A stretch of 64,000 nucleotides of DNA from Methanoperedens sp049303315. GTDB lineage: Archaea > Halobacteriota > Methanosarcinia > Methanosarcinales > Methanoperedenaceae. The position numbers and the translations under genes are program-made. This document shows positions 34,997 to 43,298 of the stretch, in pieces (positions within the stretch are counted from its first letter, which is position 1; each line of letters begins with the position of its first letter). The DNA lies in NCBI GenBank assembly GCA_049303315.1, contig JBAQMZ010000054.1, forward strand, positions 62,001-126,000, in the 5' to 3' direction. Under the pieces are notes generated by a model. It saw nothing but the letters and a program-made list of their open reading frames with translations, did no database searches and was not told the DNA's origin.

Positions 34997-35503
34997 TCAA
35001 ACATTTGGCGCATTTTTTACTATTTCTTCCACAATAGTATCGGCTATCCTTTCACTTTCGGTCCTGCCGAGACCATCGATATTGTGCACTTTTAAGGTAA
35101 GTACGCTATTTTCAAGGTCAGTCCTGATAAGATACGAATCTCCCTTGAAGGGAATGCGGTCGAACTTATCATCGAGAAAAGAATAATGGAGGGTCACTTT
35201 GAAATCAATTATCCCTTCATTTTTCACATCTTTAAGCACGGAATCAAGTGTGCTGTTGTTGAGAGGATAGAAATCAACGCTCTTATCCGTGATTTCGATG
35301 TTTATGCTCCTTTTTGCTTTTATAGGGCGGCCTTTCCGGTCCGGGCCGTCTGTGATAAATTCTCCGGATTGTCCGTCCATTCCTGCCATCGTTCTGACAA
35401 TATAGGGCAGGTTTTCCTTGAAATTATATTTTCTTACAAATTCGGGGTTTGTTGGGAACTGGTGATATGTGCGTCTCATATTTATCTTGTATTCGTCAGG
35501 CAT
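34997..35503 (-). CDS. Hypothetical archaeal protein upstream of DUF2240 gene
   Basis: 168 residues from MPDEYKINMRRTYHQF. The frame stays open to 35683, but that stretch overlaps another coding frame (35536-35831), so the later start is preferred; MRRTYHQF at 35479 is also possible. The protein shows strand-rich segments (SINIEITDKSVDFYPL, IIDFKVTLHYSFLDD) and ends GLGRTESERIADTIVEEIV. No known domain recognised. Confidence 0.65.
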   Translation of the reverse strand: MPDEYKINMRRTYHQFPTNPEFVRKYNFKENLPYIVRTMAGMDGQSGEFITDGPDRKGRPIKAKRSINIEITDKSVDFYPLNNSTLDSVLKDVKNEGIIDFKVTLHYSFLDDKFDRIPFKGDSYLIRTDLENSVLTLKVHNIDGLGRTESERIADTIVEEIVKNAPNV

Positions 35504-35535
35504 TCTTAAAAGCTTATTGCTGGAATCATGGAGTT

Positions 35536-35831
35536 CTATTCCCGTTCCTTCAAATTCGAAATATAAATCCGGCAGGACTCTTCCATTTTCTGGAATTCCC
35601 GGATTTTTCCAATAAGTCTGGGGCTCCATCCGATTAAAGCCTTCGAAAGAGCATGAACGTTCAGGTCTGAGACCTCTTCCCATTTCCCTGCTTCTTTGAT
35701 AATTGCATCAAGCTGCTCTCTCTCCTTTTCCGCGACGAAACCGCTATGCTGTGTTATATGCGATAAGAGCTCAAATCATCAGAATAGATTGCAAGCGAAA
35801 CACGGATGTTGAGCTTAAAAGATAAATCCAT
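35536..35831 (-). pseudogene. Frameshifted gene fragment behind the reverse transcriptase
   Basis: A frame opening one base after the reverse transcriptase stop reads MDLSFKLNIRVSLAIYSDD and stops at 35754. A second frame overlapping it continues ELLSHITQHSGFVAEKER, then SKALIGWSPRLIGKIREFQ, and ends at 35536. Joined by one shift near 35768-35774 they give one protein of about 97 residues with uniform character. This could be a true frameshift, a recoding site or an assembly error. The family is not recognised. Confidence 0.55.
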
Positions 35832-35832
35832 T

Positions 35833-37368
35833 TTATACATTTTTTGCCCAATTTGCCACAGTTTCTTCATAGGGTCGAGTCAAGGTTAGTTTACTAATAA
35901 AATATTTTTTTTCATCTTTTGGGAAACCTGATGACCCAAAAATAAAGGCTATTTTTTGCCATGGGTCCATGCTTTGATAATTTTCTTTTAGCTCACGAAG
36001 CCAATCAAACGCATCATTTTGATAAGCTGCAAGAAGAATTTCTCTTCTAAAAAATGGTTCACTTGTTGGATACTTTTTTATTAGATCTGCAAAGTGATTA
36101 ATATATTTATTTTTAGTAAATAAACTTACAATTGATAATCTAAAATATTCATTATTTTTTACTTCCTCAGAATCCAATAATGCTAATAATTGAACACCAA
36201 TATCCTTCCAGCGCTCTTCATCAATTGATTGAATTGATGATAAGTAAGTGCATATATTTGCAAAACATGGTCCAAGCCTTGATATTTCTTTAAGTGATAC
36301 ATCAATGGCACCGGGATGTCCTATCTGAGTAAGTCTTCGATAAAACCATCTAAGCCGGATAAAATCGACTTCATCTTGATTTATATATTCATAAATTATT
36401 TTATTAATGATGTCTTCAGTAATGGACTCCCAGTCTTCTTTTGATATTTCATTATACGAAACAATTTGATATGGGTTGCCACCAGAATATTTTTTAATAA
36501 CTTTAAGTATTTGATCTTCTTCGTTGCTTATAGGCCTATCTTCAATCATATCTTTACATAAAGTCTGAAATTCATCGGGATGATACATTTTTGTTTTATG
36601 TTTTTGGAGCATTAATCTTTCCTGTTTATCAAGGATTGATGCTAATGATGCCAAAGCAATTCTTGCTGATTGTTCTGAGTCACAAAAAATTATAATGTCA
36701 TCAGCATATCTAATATGATCAAAACCTTGACTAAGAATACTATTGTCAATCGGTATCAAAGCAGCTTCTGCTAGTAAATGCATCGCGTGTGGTCCAATAG
36801 GTATACCTCTTGACATGCCAGCAGTAGTAGAAGATAAAAGTTTTTTGATCCATTCTTTTACTTGATTCGGGAAATAAGATGAAATTACTTCATTTTCAAT
36901 AGTATGATGAGATATTTGATTATAAAAGTCGGCTATATCGCAATAGAGTATGATCTTTGATGTAAAACTTTTTCTATAAGCTTCTTCCCAAAAATTATTC
37001 CATGAATTTTGTATTGAATATAATCCATGAATAGCATCAGGTATGAATCGATAGCTAAAAACAATGTCTTTATTGAGTCTTCTATCTTCTATACCTTGTC
37101 CGTATTGATAGATAATTGCTGTTAATAAGATACTATCTTGCGGGTCTAATTGTGTGGCTTGACGATATGAAATTTCATCTTTTGGGACAATAAATCTTCT
37201 ACACGCACCTGGTGAAAATTGAGATAAGTCTTTTCCTTCTGTCAAAGAAATAAATCGATCAATATTTTTTACTATTGCATTGTTTTCAATAATTTTTGGA
37301 AATAAATCACCGTCAGAATGTTTATGAATAAAATCTATAGACCATTTAATTGAATCTTTAGTTAACAT
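35833..37368 (-). CDS. Reverse transcriptase of the UG/Abi-like (defence-associated) type
   Basis: 511 residues, AT-rich. RT motifs: LYCDIADFYNQI (motif A, about 141-152), RGIPIGPHAMHLLAEAAL (motif B, 187-204), and YADDIIIFCD (catalytic YADD at 221-224). The C-terminal ~200 residues are helical and HEAT-like (SIVSLFTKNKYINHFADLI), as in Abi and UG reverse transcriptases rather than group II introns, which would have maturase or HNH domains. No retron or DGR signature is seen. It starts 18 bp after proB on the same strand with GGAG upstream. Confidence 0.85.
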   Translation of the reverse strand: MLTKDSIKWSIDFIHKHSDGDLFPKIIENNAIVKNIDRFISLTEGKDLSQFSPGACRRFIVPKDEISYRQATQLDPQDSILLTAIIYQYGQGIEDRRLNKDIVFSYRFIPDAIHGLYSIQNSWNNFWEEAYRKSFTSKIILYCDIADFYNQISHHTIENEVISSYFPNQVKEWIKKLLSSTTAGMSRGIPIGPHAMHLLAEAALIPIDNSILSQGFDHIRYADDIIIFCDSEQSARIALASLASILDKQERLMLQKHKTKMYHPDEFQTLCKDMIEDRPISNEEDQILKVIKKYSGGNPYQIVSYNEISKEDWESITEDIINKIIYEYINQDEVDFIRLRWFYRRLTQIGHPGAIDVSLKEISRLGPCFANICTYLSSIQSIDEERWKDIGVQLLALLDSEEVKNNEYFRLSIVSLFTKNKYINHFADLIKKYPTSEPFFRREILLAAYQNDAFDWLRELKENYQSMDPWQKIAFIFGSSGFPKDEKKYFISKLTLTRPYEETVANWAKNV

Positions 37369-37386
37369 TAATAATCTCCGTATAAT

Positions 37387-38526
37387 CTATAATAACCCTG
37401 TGTTGCTCTTCCTGACCACTTCGTCATAATTCCTGACCCCCAATATTTTCTCTATCATATCAGAATGCTTCCCCTTGATTTGATTGAGCTCGGATGAAGA
37501 ATAATCCGTGATGCCTTTTGCAAATACCGTGCCTTCACTCTCTATCTCGACGATATCTCCCCTGTCGAATTCGCCTTCAACCCCAATAATCCCTGAAGGT
37601 AAAAGCCCTCTTTTTTTCCTGACAGCCTCTCTCGCGCCTTTATCCACTATGAGCCTGCCGCTTGTCTTTGACAGGATTATCCAGCGCGTCCTGTTCTTGT
37701 ATTTCCCATCACGTGCAAGGAAAAGCGTCCCGATGTCCTCGCCGTTCATGATTTTCATGACCACGTCCTGGATGGCGCTGTTTGCTATAACCATGTGACA
37801 GCCTGCAATGGATGTAATCTTGGCAGCCTCAATTTTTGTCCTCATGCCGCCCACACCTTTCATGCTGGTCGGGCTTCCGCCGTAGCTCTCAATTTCAGGC
37901 GTGATTTTTTCTATGATGCTTATGAGCTTTGCATCCTCATTTTTCTTGGGATTCTTGTCATAAAGCCCGTCGATGTCGGATAAAAGGATGAGGAGTTCAG
38001 CCTCAACCTTGCTTGCCACCATTGCGGAGAGCTTGTCGTTATCACCGAAGGTCGCCTCTATTTCATGCACGCATATCGGGTCGTTTTCATTGATTATGGG
38101 AACGACACCCGCATCCAATAGCGCCGAAATGCTGTTTCGGAGGTTAAGATATGTCATCCTGTTCGAGAAGGCTTCATATGTAAGCAATATCTGCGCCACC
38201 TTCAGGTCATGCTTATTAAATGCCGCCATCCATTCCTGCATCAGGATATTTTGCCCGACAGCGGCGGCTGCCTGCCGAAGCGGGATTTCCCTGGGACGCT
38301 CCTTCATTTTCAGCTCCCCGCACCCTATCCCGATGGCTCCTGAGCTTACTATTATCACGGTTTTCCCGGCATCCCTCAGTCTTGCAACCTGCGCTGCTAT
38401 ATCTTCTGTCAATTGCCTGTTAAAACTTCCATCCTCGCTGGAAAGGGACGATGTTCCTATTTTCAGGACAATCCTTTTGACATCCTTGAAAAGCTCTTTC
38501 CTGTCAATGGTTTTAGTGGATTCCAT
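37387..38526 (-). CDS. proB: Glutamate 5-kinase
   Basis: First step of proline synthesis from glutamate. 379 residues from MESTKTIDRKELF, which starts one base after the proA stop; an in-frame start at 38562 would overlap proA. The amino-acid kinase domain shows IVLKIGTSSLSSEDGS, VIIVSSGAIGIG, PIINENDPI, FGDNDKLSAMVA and GVGGMRTKIEAAK. The C-terminal ~80 residues are a PUA domain (SGRLIVDKGAREAV, GDIVEIESEG). It is coupled to proA, and the reverse transcriptase follows downstream. Confidence 0.96.
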   Translation of the reverse strand: MESTKTIDRKELFKDVKRIVLKIGTSSLSSEDGSFNRQLTEDIAAQVARLRDAGKTVIIVSSGAIGIGCGELKMKERPREIPLRQAAAAVGQNILMQEWMAAFNKHDLKVAQILLTYEAFSNRMTYLNLRNSISALLDAGVVPIINENDPICVHEIEATFGDNDKLSAMVASKVEAELLILLSDIDGLYDKNPKKNEDAKLISIIEKITPEIESYGGSPTSMKGVGGMRTKIEAAKITSIAGCHMVIANSAIQDVVMKIMNGEDIGTLFLARDGKYKNRTRWIILSKTSGRLIVDKGAREAVRKKRGLLPSGIIGVEGEFDRGDIVEIESEGTVFAKGITDYSSSELNQIKGKHSDMIEKILGVRNYDEVVRKSNTGLL

Positions 38527-38527
38527 C

Positions 38528-39883
38528 TCATCCCTTACCCATTTTGTCAGCAAGACTTGCATTTAGCTTTTTATGCGTATATTTTCTTGCGTTCATTCCT
38601 ACATAATCAGCCACTTTATGCCCTTTTCCCATAAGCACATATTTGTATATCAGAAGCCCTTCCATACCGACCGGGCCGCGGGCATGTATTTTGTTGGTGC
38701 TGATACCTACTTCTGCGCCTTTACCGTATCGGAACCCGTCTGCAAAGCGCGTGGATGCATTCCACATCACGCTTGATGAATCCACAAGGTCAATGAACCT
38801 TCCAGCATTGCTTTTATCCCCGGTCACAATGGCATCCGTATGGTGGGAACCGTACTTGTTGACATGGTCGATAGCCTCATCCAGTGAATCCACTATTTTT
38901 ATGGAGAGGATAAGGTCATTGTACTCTGTTCTCCAGTCCTCTTCTGTGGCATGAAGCAGGGCTTTTAAGAATCCCATGTTTTTTAATAACCTGAATGAGC
39001 GCTCATCGCACCGAAGTTCCACGCCCGCCTCGTTGTATCTTTTTCCCATCTCTGGCAGGAATTTTTCTGCAATATCCTTATGCACGAGAAGGGTTTCCAT
39101 GGCATTGCAGACCGCAGGATATTGTACCTTCGCATCATAGCATACATCGAGCGCCGTATTAATATCTGCCTCGCTGTCCACGTACACATGACAGATGCCG
39201 GCTGAATGACCCAGCACAGGAATCCGCGTATTGTCCTGGATGTATTTCACGAACTCGTTTGAGCCTCTCGGAATGATGAGATTTATGTAATCATCAAGCT
39301 TCAGCATCTCGTTTACTTCTTCCCGTGTCTCCATGAGCGCAAATGCGCCTGCCGGCATGCCTTCCGTGCCCTCGATGGCGTTCACGAGCACGTCAAAGAT
39401 AGTCCTGTTGGAGTGCGCAGCCTCGCTTCCGCCTTTGAAGATGGTGGCATTCCCACTCTTTAAGCAAAGCGACATAATCTGTGGGACAACGTCAGGACGG
39501 GATTCGAAAATGACGCCGATTAATCCAATCGGACAGCTTACCTGATACAGTTCAAGACCTCTGTCGAGTTCGAGTGCAGAAAGTGTCTTTCCTACCGGGT
39601 CTTCGAATTTGATGACATCTCTTATTCCTGCTATCATCTCCTCTATCTTGATATCGTCCACTTTCAGCCTTTTGATAAGGGCTTTTGGGAGCTTGCCTGC
39701 TTCTACGAGTTTTTCAGCAGCAGCGATGTCTTTCTTGTTGGCTGAGATGATTTTTTCCCGGTTTGAGTCAAGAGCCTGCGCCATCGCAGCGAGGGCTCTG
39801 TCCTTTACAGCGCCGGGCACGCTGGCTAAGGGGATGGAGGCGCTTTTTGCGAGGGTTACTTTGGTGAGGAGGGGTGTGGACAT
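38528..39883 (-). CDS. proA: Gamma-glutamyl phosphate reductase
   Basis: Reduces glutamyl-5-phosphate to the semialdehyde with NADPH. 451 residues, slightly long for the family because of a C-terminal addition (KYTHKKLNASLADKMGKG). The catalytic Cys lies in YPAVCNAMETLLVH, IGVIFESRPDVVPQI and SGNATIFKGGSEA form the cofactor region, and GPVGMEGLLIYKYVLMG is the conserved end. It is the first gene of proA-proB; no proC is in the window. Confidence 0.96.
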   Translation of the reverse strand: MSTPLLTKVTLAKSASIPLASVPGAVKDRALAAMAQALDSNREKIISANKKDIAAAEKLVEAGKLPKALIKRLKVDDIKIEEMIAGIRDVIKFEDPVGKTLSALELDRGLELYQVSCPIGLIGVIFESRPDVVPQIMSLCLKSGNATIFKGGSEAAHSNRTIFDVLVNAIEGTEGMPAGAFALMETREEVNEMLKLDDYINLIIPRGSNEFVKYIQDNTRIPVLGHSAGICHVYVDSEADINTALDVCYDAKVQYPAVCNAMETLLVHKDIAEKFLPEMGKRYNEAGVELRCDERSFRLLKNMGFLKALLHATEEDWRTEYNDLILSIKIVDSLDEAIDHVNKYGSHHTDAIVTGDKSNAGRFIDLVDSSSVMWNASTRFADGFRYGKGAEVGISTNKIHARGPVGMEGLLIYKYVLMGKGHKVADYVGMNARKYTHKKLNASLADKMGKG

Positions 39884-40276
39884 GGTAGGTCTTTATTAAA
39901 TATTCTGGGGTCTTTTACATCATTTTAGTTTTTATAGATATGGTTTTTGAATACGGTAGGTTTATTTGTATTTTACACTCCTAAATGTTTTGAAATAACC
40001 AATAAATAAAAAATCAGCAAACCACCACCTTCCCCGGAACTGCGCCGCTGCTTCGCATAGGAGGCGTCTATCGCCTTATGGATGTGCAGGAACGAGCGTG
40101 GATGCAGTCCAGACCCTTGATTAAAATCCAGCGAGAATGCTCATGAATTTTATTATCGGCTTGATTGAAATCTTTTTATTCAGGCGTATGTTTAGATAGA
40201 AAATAATATCATAAAATTCATTATGGAGCAGAACTGTGATACTACATTAAAAAAGGGAATTGACTGGTAAATATAT
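39884..40276. other. Intergenic region with short repeats, no gene seen
   Basis: A 393-bp gap. It holds a partly self-complementary stretch (cataggaggcg ... cgccttatg, about 40057-40081), the left copy of a 19-bp direct repeat (40091-40109), and an AT-rich promoter-like aaatatatatga just before the ATG at 40277. No convincing reading frame. Confidence 0.5.
40091..40109. repeat. 19-bp direct repeat, left copy
   Basis: aacgagcgtggatgcagtc; the right copy at 40684-40702 differs at one base (a for t at position 13). The two copies bracket the small membrane protein gene at 40277-40678. Confidence 0.6.
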
Positions 40277-40678
40277 ATGAATAATAAAAATCTCGGACTG
40301 TCCATAGGGTTCATTCTGATGGTAGTGGCAATAGTAATTGCTTTATTGTTGCCAAAACCAAAAGCTTTGGAGTTCTTCACGATACTGCTGGCGAGTATTG
40401 CAGCAGCTTATGCAGGTTTTACGTTTGCTGATACAAGCCGGACACAAGATCTTATTATTGAAATGGCAAATATCAGCATGTATTTAGTTCTTGTCCTTCT
40501 CAGTATCTGGGAAACGCCTTATTTTCTCGTAGCAGGATATTTCTGGCATGGTGTGTGGGATGCTATTCACCATGAAAAAATTAAACTTGTGCACACGAGA
40601 GTTCCGGAGTGGTACATTTATGGTTGCATATTCTTTGATTTTGCTATTGGAGCATTCATTTTACTTTGGGTAATTTAG
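40277..40678 (+). CDS. Small integral membrane protein, resembles DUF6010
   Basis: 133 residues with four hydrophobic helices: LGLSIGFILMVVAIVIALLL, FFTILLASIAAAYAGFTF, MYLVLVLLSIWETPYFLVAG and IFFDFAIGAFILLWVI. The segment GYFWHGVWDAIHH, followed by TRVPEWYIYGC, is reminiscent of DUF6010 membrane proteins. Histidines in this segment could bind metal or heme; function unknown. It stands alone between intergenic regions and is flanked by a 19-bp direct repeat. Confidence 0.75.
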   Translation: MNNKNLGLSIGFILMVVAIVIALLLPKPKALEFFTILLASIAAAYAGFTFADTSRTQDLIIEMANISMYLVLVLLSIWETPYFLVAGYFWHGVWDAIHHEKIKLVHTRVPEWYIYGCIFFDFAIGAFILLWVI

Positions 40679-40683
40679 TGGGA

Positions 40684-40702
40684 AACGAGCGTGGAAGCAG
40701 TC
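40684..40702. repeat. 19-bp direct repeat, right copy
   Basis: aacgagcgtggaagcagtc; one mismatch from 40091-40109. The remaining gap to 40857 has a short ccggaat-agaattccgg hairpin and no gene. Confidence 0.6.
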
Positions 40703-40856
40703 ACAAACCGGCCGGAATAGAATTCCGGTGCATCACGTGGATGCTCGATAATTCTGGATTTCAATCGGTTTCTTCGTCCTCAACATTAAAATTCCGGCGC
40801 AGGGATGAACCCAAAGTGATAATGAAGCAATAATTCTTTCCAAATCTTAATTTAGA

Positions 40857-41957
40857 TCACTGAATCTTCCTAATAATCAAATAAGGATTTGTTTGTATCA
40901 AGTGATTCTTTTTGCTAAATATTTTAGATTCGTCCCATATTTTCAATAATGAAAAATCGTCTAATTCTCCAACATCAAATGATTCATTAGAGTCATAAGA
41001 TGGAGATTGGACTAAACCATTTGGTTTGATTAAAATACATGATCCTTGAGAAAGATGTCTTCTTGATAAACTAATGCCAATATTCCAACCCTTTTTCTCT
41101 TTAGTTTTTTGACAATCGTTATAGATATTTTCAATTTCCATTTTTTCCAATTTAAGCGTTTCATAAACTTTAGAACCTTTTCCCCTGGGTACAAGAGGAA
41201 ATAAATGAAATCGTTTAACCCCTAATTCTTCACATAACGAAATAGTCTCTATTATTTCCTCTTTATTCAATTTTGTTGGTATCAAATTCACCTGAGTGTA
41301 TATACCATTTTTAATGCAATAATTAATTCCTTCTATAGTTTTATTAAAAGCATCTCTTCCCTTAATAGTATCATGTGTTTCTTGTGTACCATCTAAAGAG
41401 ATTTGAACCGCAGTAACATATTTACTGATTTTTATAGCAAGATTTCTATCGATCATAGTCCCATTAGTAGAAAGAACTATGCCCATTTTATTATTAGATA
41501 AATTTTTTAAAATGTAAAATAATCCTTCCAAATTAATTAAAGGCTCGCCTCCAGTAATATTAACCCTCATGACTTCCGCATTCTTTATATTATCAATTAT
41601 ATGGTTAGTGAGTTCGTAATTAGATTCGAGGCTTGAAGAATTTTTAGAAAAACAATAACAGCAGTCCAAGTTACATTTGTTTGTTATCTCCCATGTAACT
41701 GTGCATGGTTTTCTTAAATAAAAATTAGAATTTTCAAAATCGTATTTTCCGCATTCAATATTATATTTTATATAATTTATTAAATAATCAATAATTCTTT
41801 GTCTACTTTCGTTAATATCCAACTCATTTTTTAAATCTTTTTGATGCAAAAAATAGAATCTATCTATGTTTACATCATATATCAGAAATCCAAATGATTC
41901 TTTTCTCACTATCATGTTTGAGTGAATTTTAGTATTTATATTTTTATCTTGTATCAT
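40857..41957 (-). CDS. Radical SAM protein with PqqD/RRE-like N terminus and reduced C terminus
   Basis: 366 residues. Residues ~15-60 (MIVRKESFGFLIYDVNIDRF) resemble the PqqD/RRE peptide-binding domain found on RiPP maturases. The SAM cluster is C95-x3-C99-x2-C102 (NKCNLDCCYCF), with GGEPLINLEGLF and STNGTMIDRN as barrel motifs. The C-terminal part has the IKPNGLVQ...VGELDDFSLLKIW outline of SPASM enzymes but only one Cys, so auxiliary clusters are probably lost. Its start overlaps the upstream membrane gene by 4 bp. AT-rich; substrate unknown and no precursor peptide found nearby. Confidence 0.85.
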   Translation of the reverse strand: MIQDKNINTKIHSNMIVRKESFGFLIYDVNIDRFYFLHQKDLKNELDINESRQRIIDYLINYIKYNIECGKYDFENSNFYLRKPCTVTWEITNKCNLDCCYCFSKNSSSLESNYELTNHIIDNIKNAEVMRVNITGGEPLINLEGLFYILKNLSNNKMGIVLSTNGTMIDRNLAIKISKYVTAVQISLDGTQETHDTIKGRDAFNKTIEGINYCIKNGIYTQVNLIPTKLNKEEIIETISLCEELGVKRFHLFPLVPRGKGSKVYETLKLEKMEIENIYNDCQKTKEKKGWNIGISLSRRHLSQGSCILIKPNGLVQSPSYDSNESFDVGELDDFSLLKIWDESKIFSKKNHLIQTNPYLIIRKIQ

Positions 41958-42727
41958 ATTTCTTTTTTGGATCTTTGTGCTAATTTATTGAAATATATCA
42001 TAAATGGCTCTATTGGATTGTACTCCCCTTGACCATTGAAAACATAATAGGGCGCTTTGGAACCATCTTTCCCAATGGGAAAATAGCTAATTTTTGCAAA
42101 GTTATGATCTATTATAATCATGTTCCATACTGGAAACTCATCATAAAGATATAACTCCATATTTGGAATTTTCTCCTTTTCTTTAAATTTCTTGAATGCA
42201 TTTATCGATAAGACAATCTGCCCTTTATAAGTCTCTTCAGCAATGCCCTCCATATCTGCTCTTTCTTTAACATATTTTGATTCAGGATTTAAGAGTAATA
42301 TCTGTATTTTCGTATTTTTTCCGACTTCTGCTAATTTAGCACGAAAACTTTTATTATCCGCCCAAATTGTTCTTAGTGATGACCCTAAAATCCGTATGCA
42401 ATCTTTTGCATCATTTAAAAAGGTTGGGTCTTTCTTAAGCTCCCCCCCCTTTTCCGGTATAACTTCTTCGAGTCCTATTGAAATCGAAAGTGGCGGATCT
42501 GTTTTATTTGATGAAGATTCACAGTCTCCATTAGGAGTAATAATTGAGGTAGTAGAACTCTTTTTTTCTTTTGGATAAACAATCAAAATAGTCAAAATAG
42601 AGATTATTAGGATCAAAACAACAATAATTATCAGTAATATATTAACATTTAAAAAAAATAATATCCCAACGAAAATGGAACCTATTATAGATATAATTAA
42701 TGTTTTGTATTCATCAAACAACGACAT
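41954..42727 (-). CDS. Two-helix membrane protein with PLD-like/DUF5919-type cytosolic domain
   Basis: 257 residues. Two adjacent membrane helices (residues ~9-51), a Ser/Thr-rich linker, then a domain with DCIRILGSSLRTIWADNKSF, IQILLLNPESKYVKERAD and MIIIDHNFAKISYFPIGKDG, and PYYVFNGQGEY near the end. This resembles phospholipase-D-like/DUF5919 regions of membrane-anchored proteins, but no full HKD motif is visible. It is translationally coupled to the radical SAM gene (ATGA overlap), so the two likely act together. AT-rich. Confidence 0.75.
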   Translation of the reverse strand: MSLFDEYKTLIISIIGSIFVGILFFLNVNILLIIIVVLILIISILTILIVYPKEKKSSTTSIITPNGDCESSSNKTDPPLSISIGLEEVIPEKGGELKKDPTFLNDAKDCIRILGSSLRTIWADNKSFRAKLAEVGKNTKIQILLLNPESKYVKERADMEGIAEETYKGQIVLSINAFKKFKEKEKIPNMELYLYDEFPVWNMIIIDHNFAKISYFPIGKDGSKAPYYVFNGQGEYNPIEPFMIYFNKLAQRSKKEI

Positions 42728-43298
42728 TTCACATCCTCCTCTATTAGTGCGATGTTCAAACCTCTTTACAGTACCATATATTAAGGATTTCTATACGACT
42801 ACTCTTACACAGTGTTCAAAATGCGCGCCGAATTTTTGGATTGAAGAGGTAGTTCAGGAAATTATTATCTATCGGGAGCATGACTTTTCCGCAGCGTTCA
42901 GTCACAGCACGGTATACCCCGTACGATGTACGAGGCCTGTATATACCGTTTTTATGAATAAACGGGATTATTCCCTGTTATACTCGTATGTATTATGAGC
43001 TGAAATATATTTCTCTACGACATCCCACCCGTTCCCCCCACTTCCATAGAAACAGCTCGGTATCATATTTTCTTTGCGCTAGTTTTATTAATTTTCAGTA
43101 TCGGAAGTTTACATGAGAATTGACTTGATAAGCAGAAACAAGACGGACCAAAATTTCATCTCGCAAGATTTAAATAAAGGAAACGCCCTTCCGCTTCCGA
43201 GCGTTTTTGAGAGAACGCGAAAAAACTGTTTACAATGTAGGAGAAGAAACGTGAAAAAATAGACAGTGTCTTCTTCAAAAACCCAACTTGGAGGAAAT
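42728..43298. other. Long intergenic region before glutamate synthase
   Basis: 571 bp. It contains nested inverted repeats at 42910-42948 (CGGTATA...TATACCG around CGTAC-gat-GTACG) and further AT-rich sequence. A 49-codon frame at 43113-43262 (MRIDLISRNKTDQ...CLQCRRRNVKK) is open but has no Shine-Dalgarno sequence and an uncertain status. The right end supplies GGAGG (43289-43293) for the glutamate synthase gene. No recognised gene. Confidence 0.5.

Noticed and set aside
35504..35683. N-terminal extension of the 34997-35503 gene
   Set aside because: It overlaps another frame (35536-35768) with better protein character, so the extension is probably out-of-frame reading of the fragment.
35684..37390. 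Retron or diversity-generating retroelement around the reverse transcriptase
   Set aside because: No msr/msd-like structured region, no template/variable repeat pair and no Avd-like gene could be seen next to it.
42675..42998. 107-codon plus-strand frame beginning inside the PLD-like gene
   Set aside because: Its first part is antisense to a well-supported gene, it crosses a palindromic region, and no ribosome-binding site or known motif supports it.
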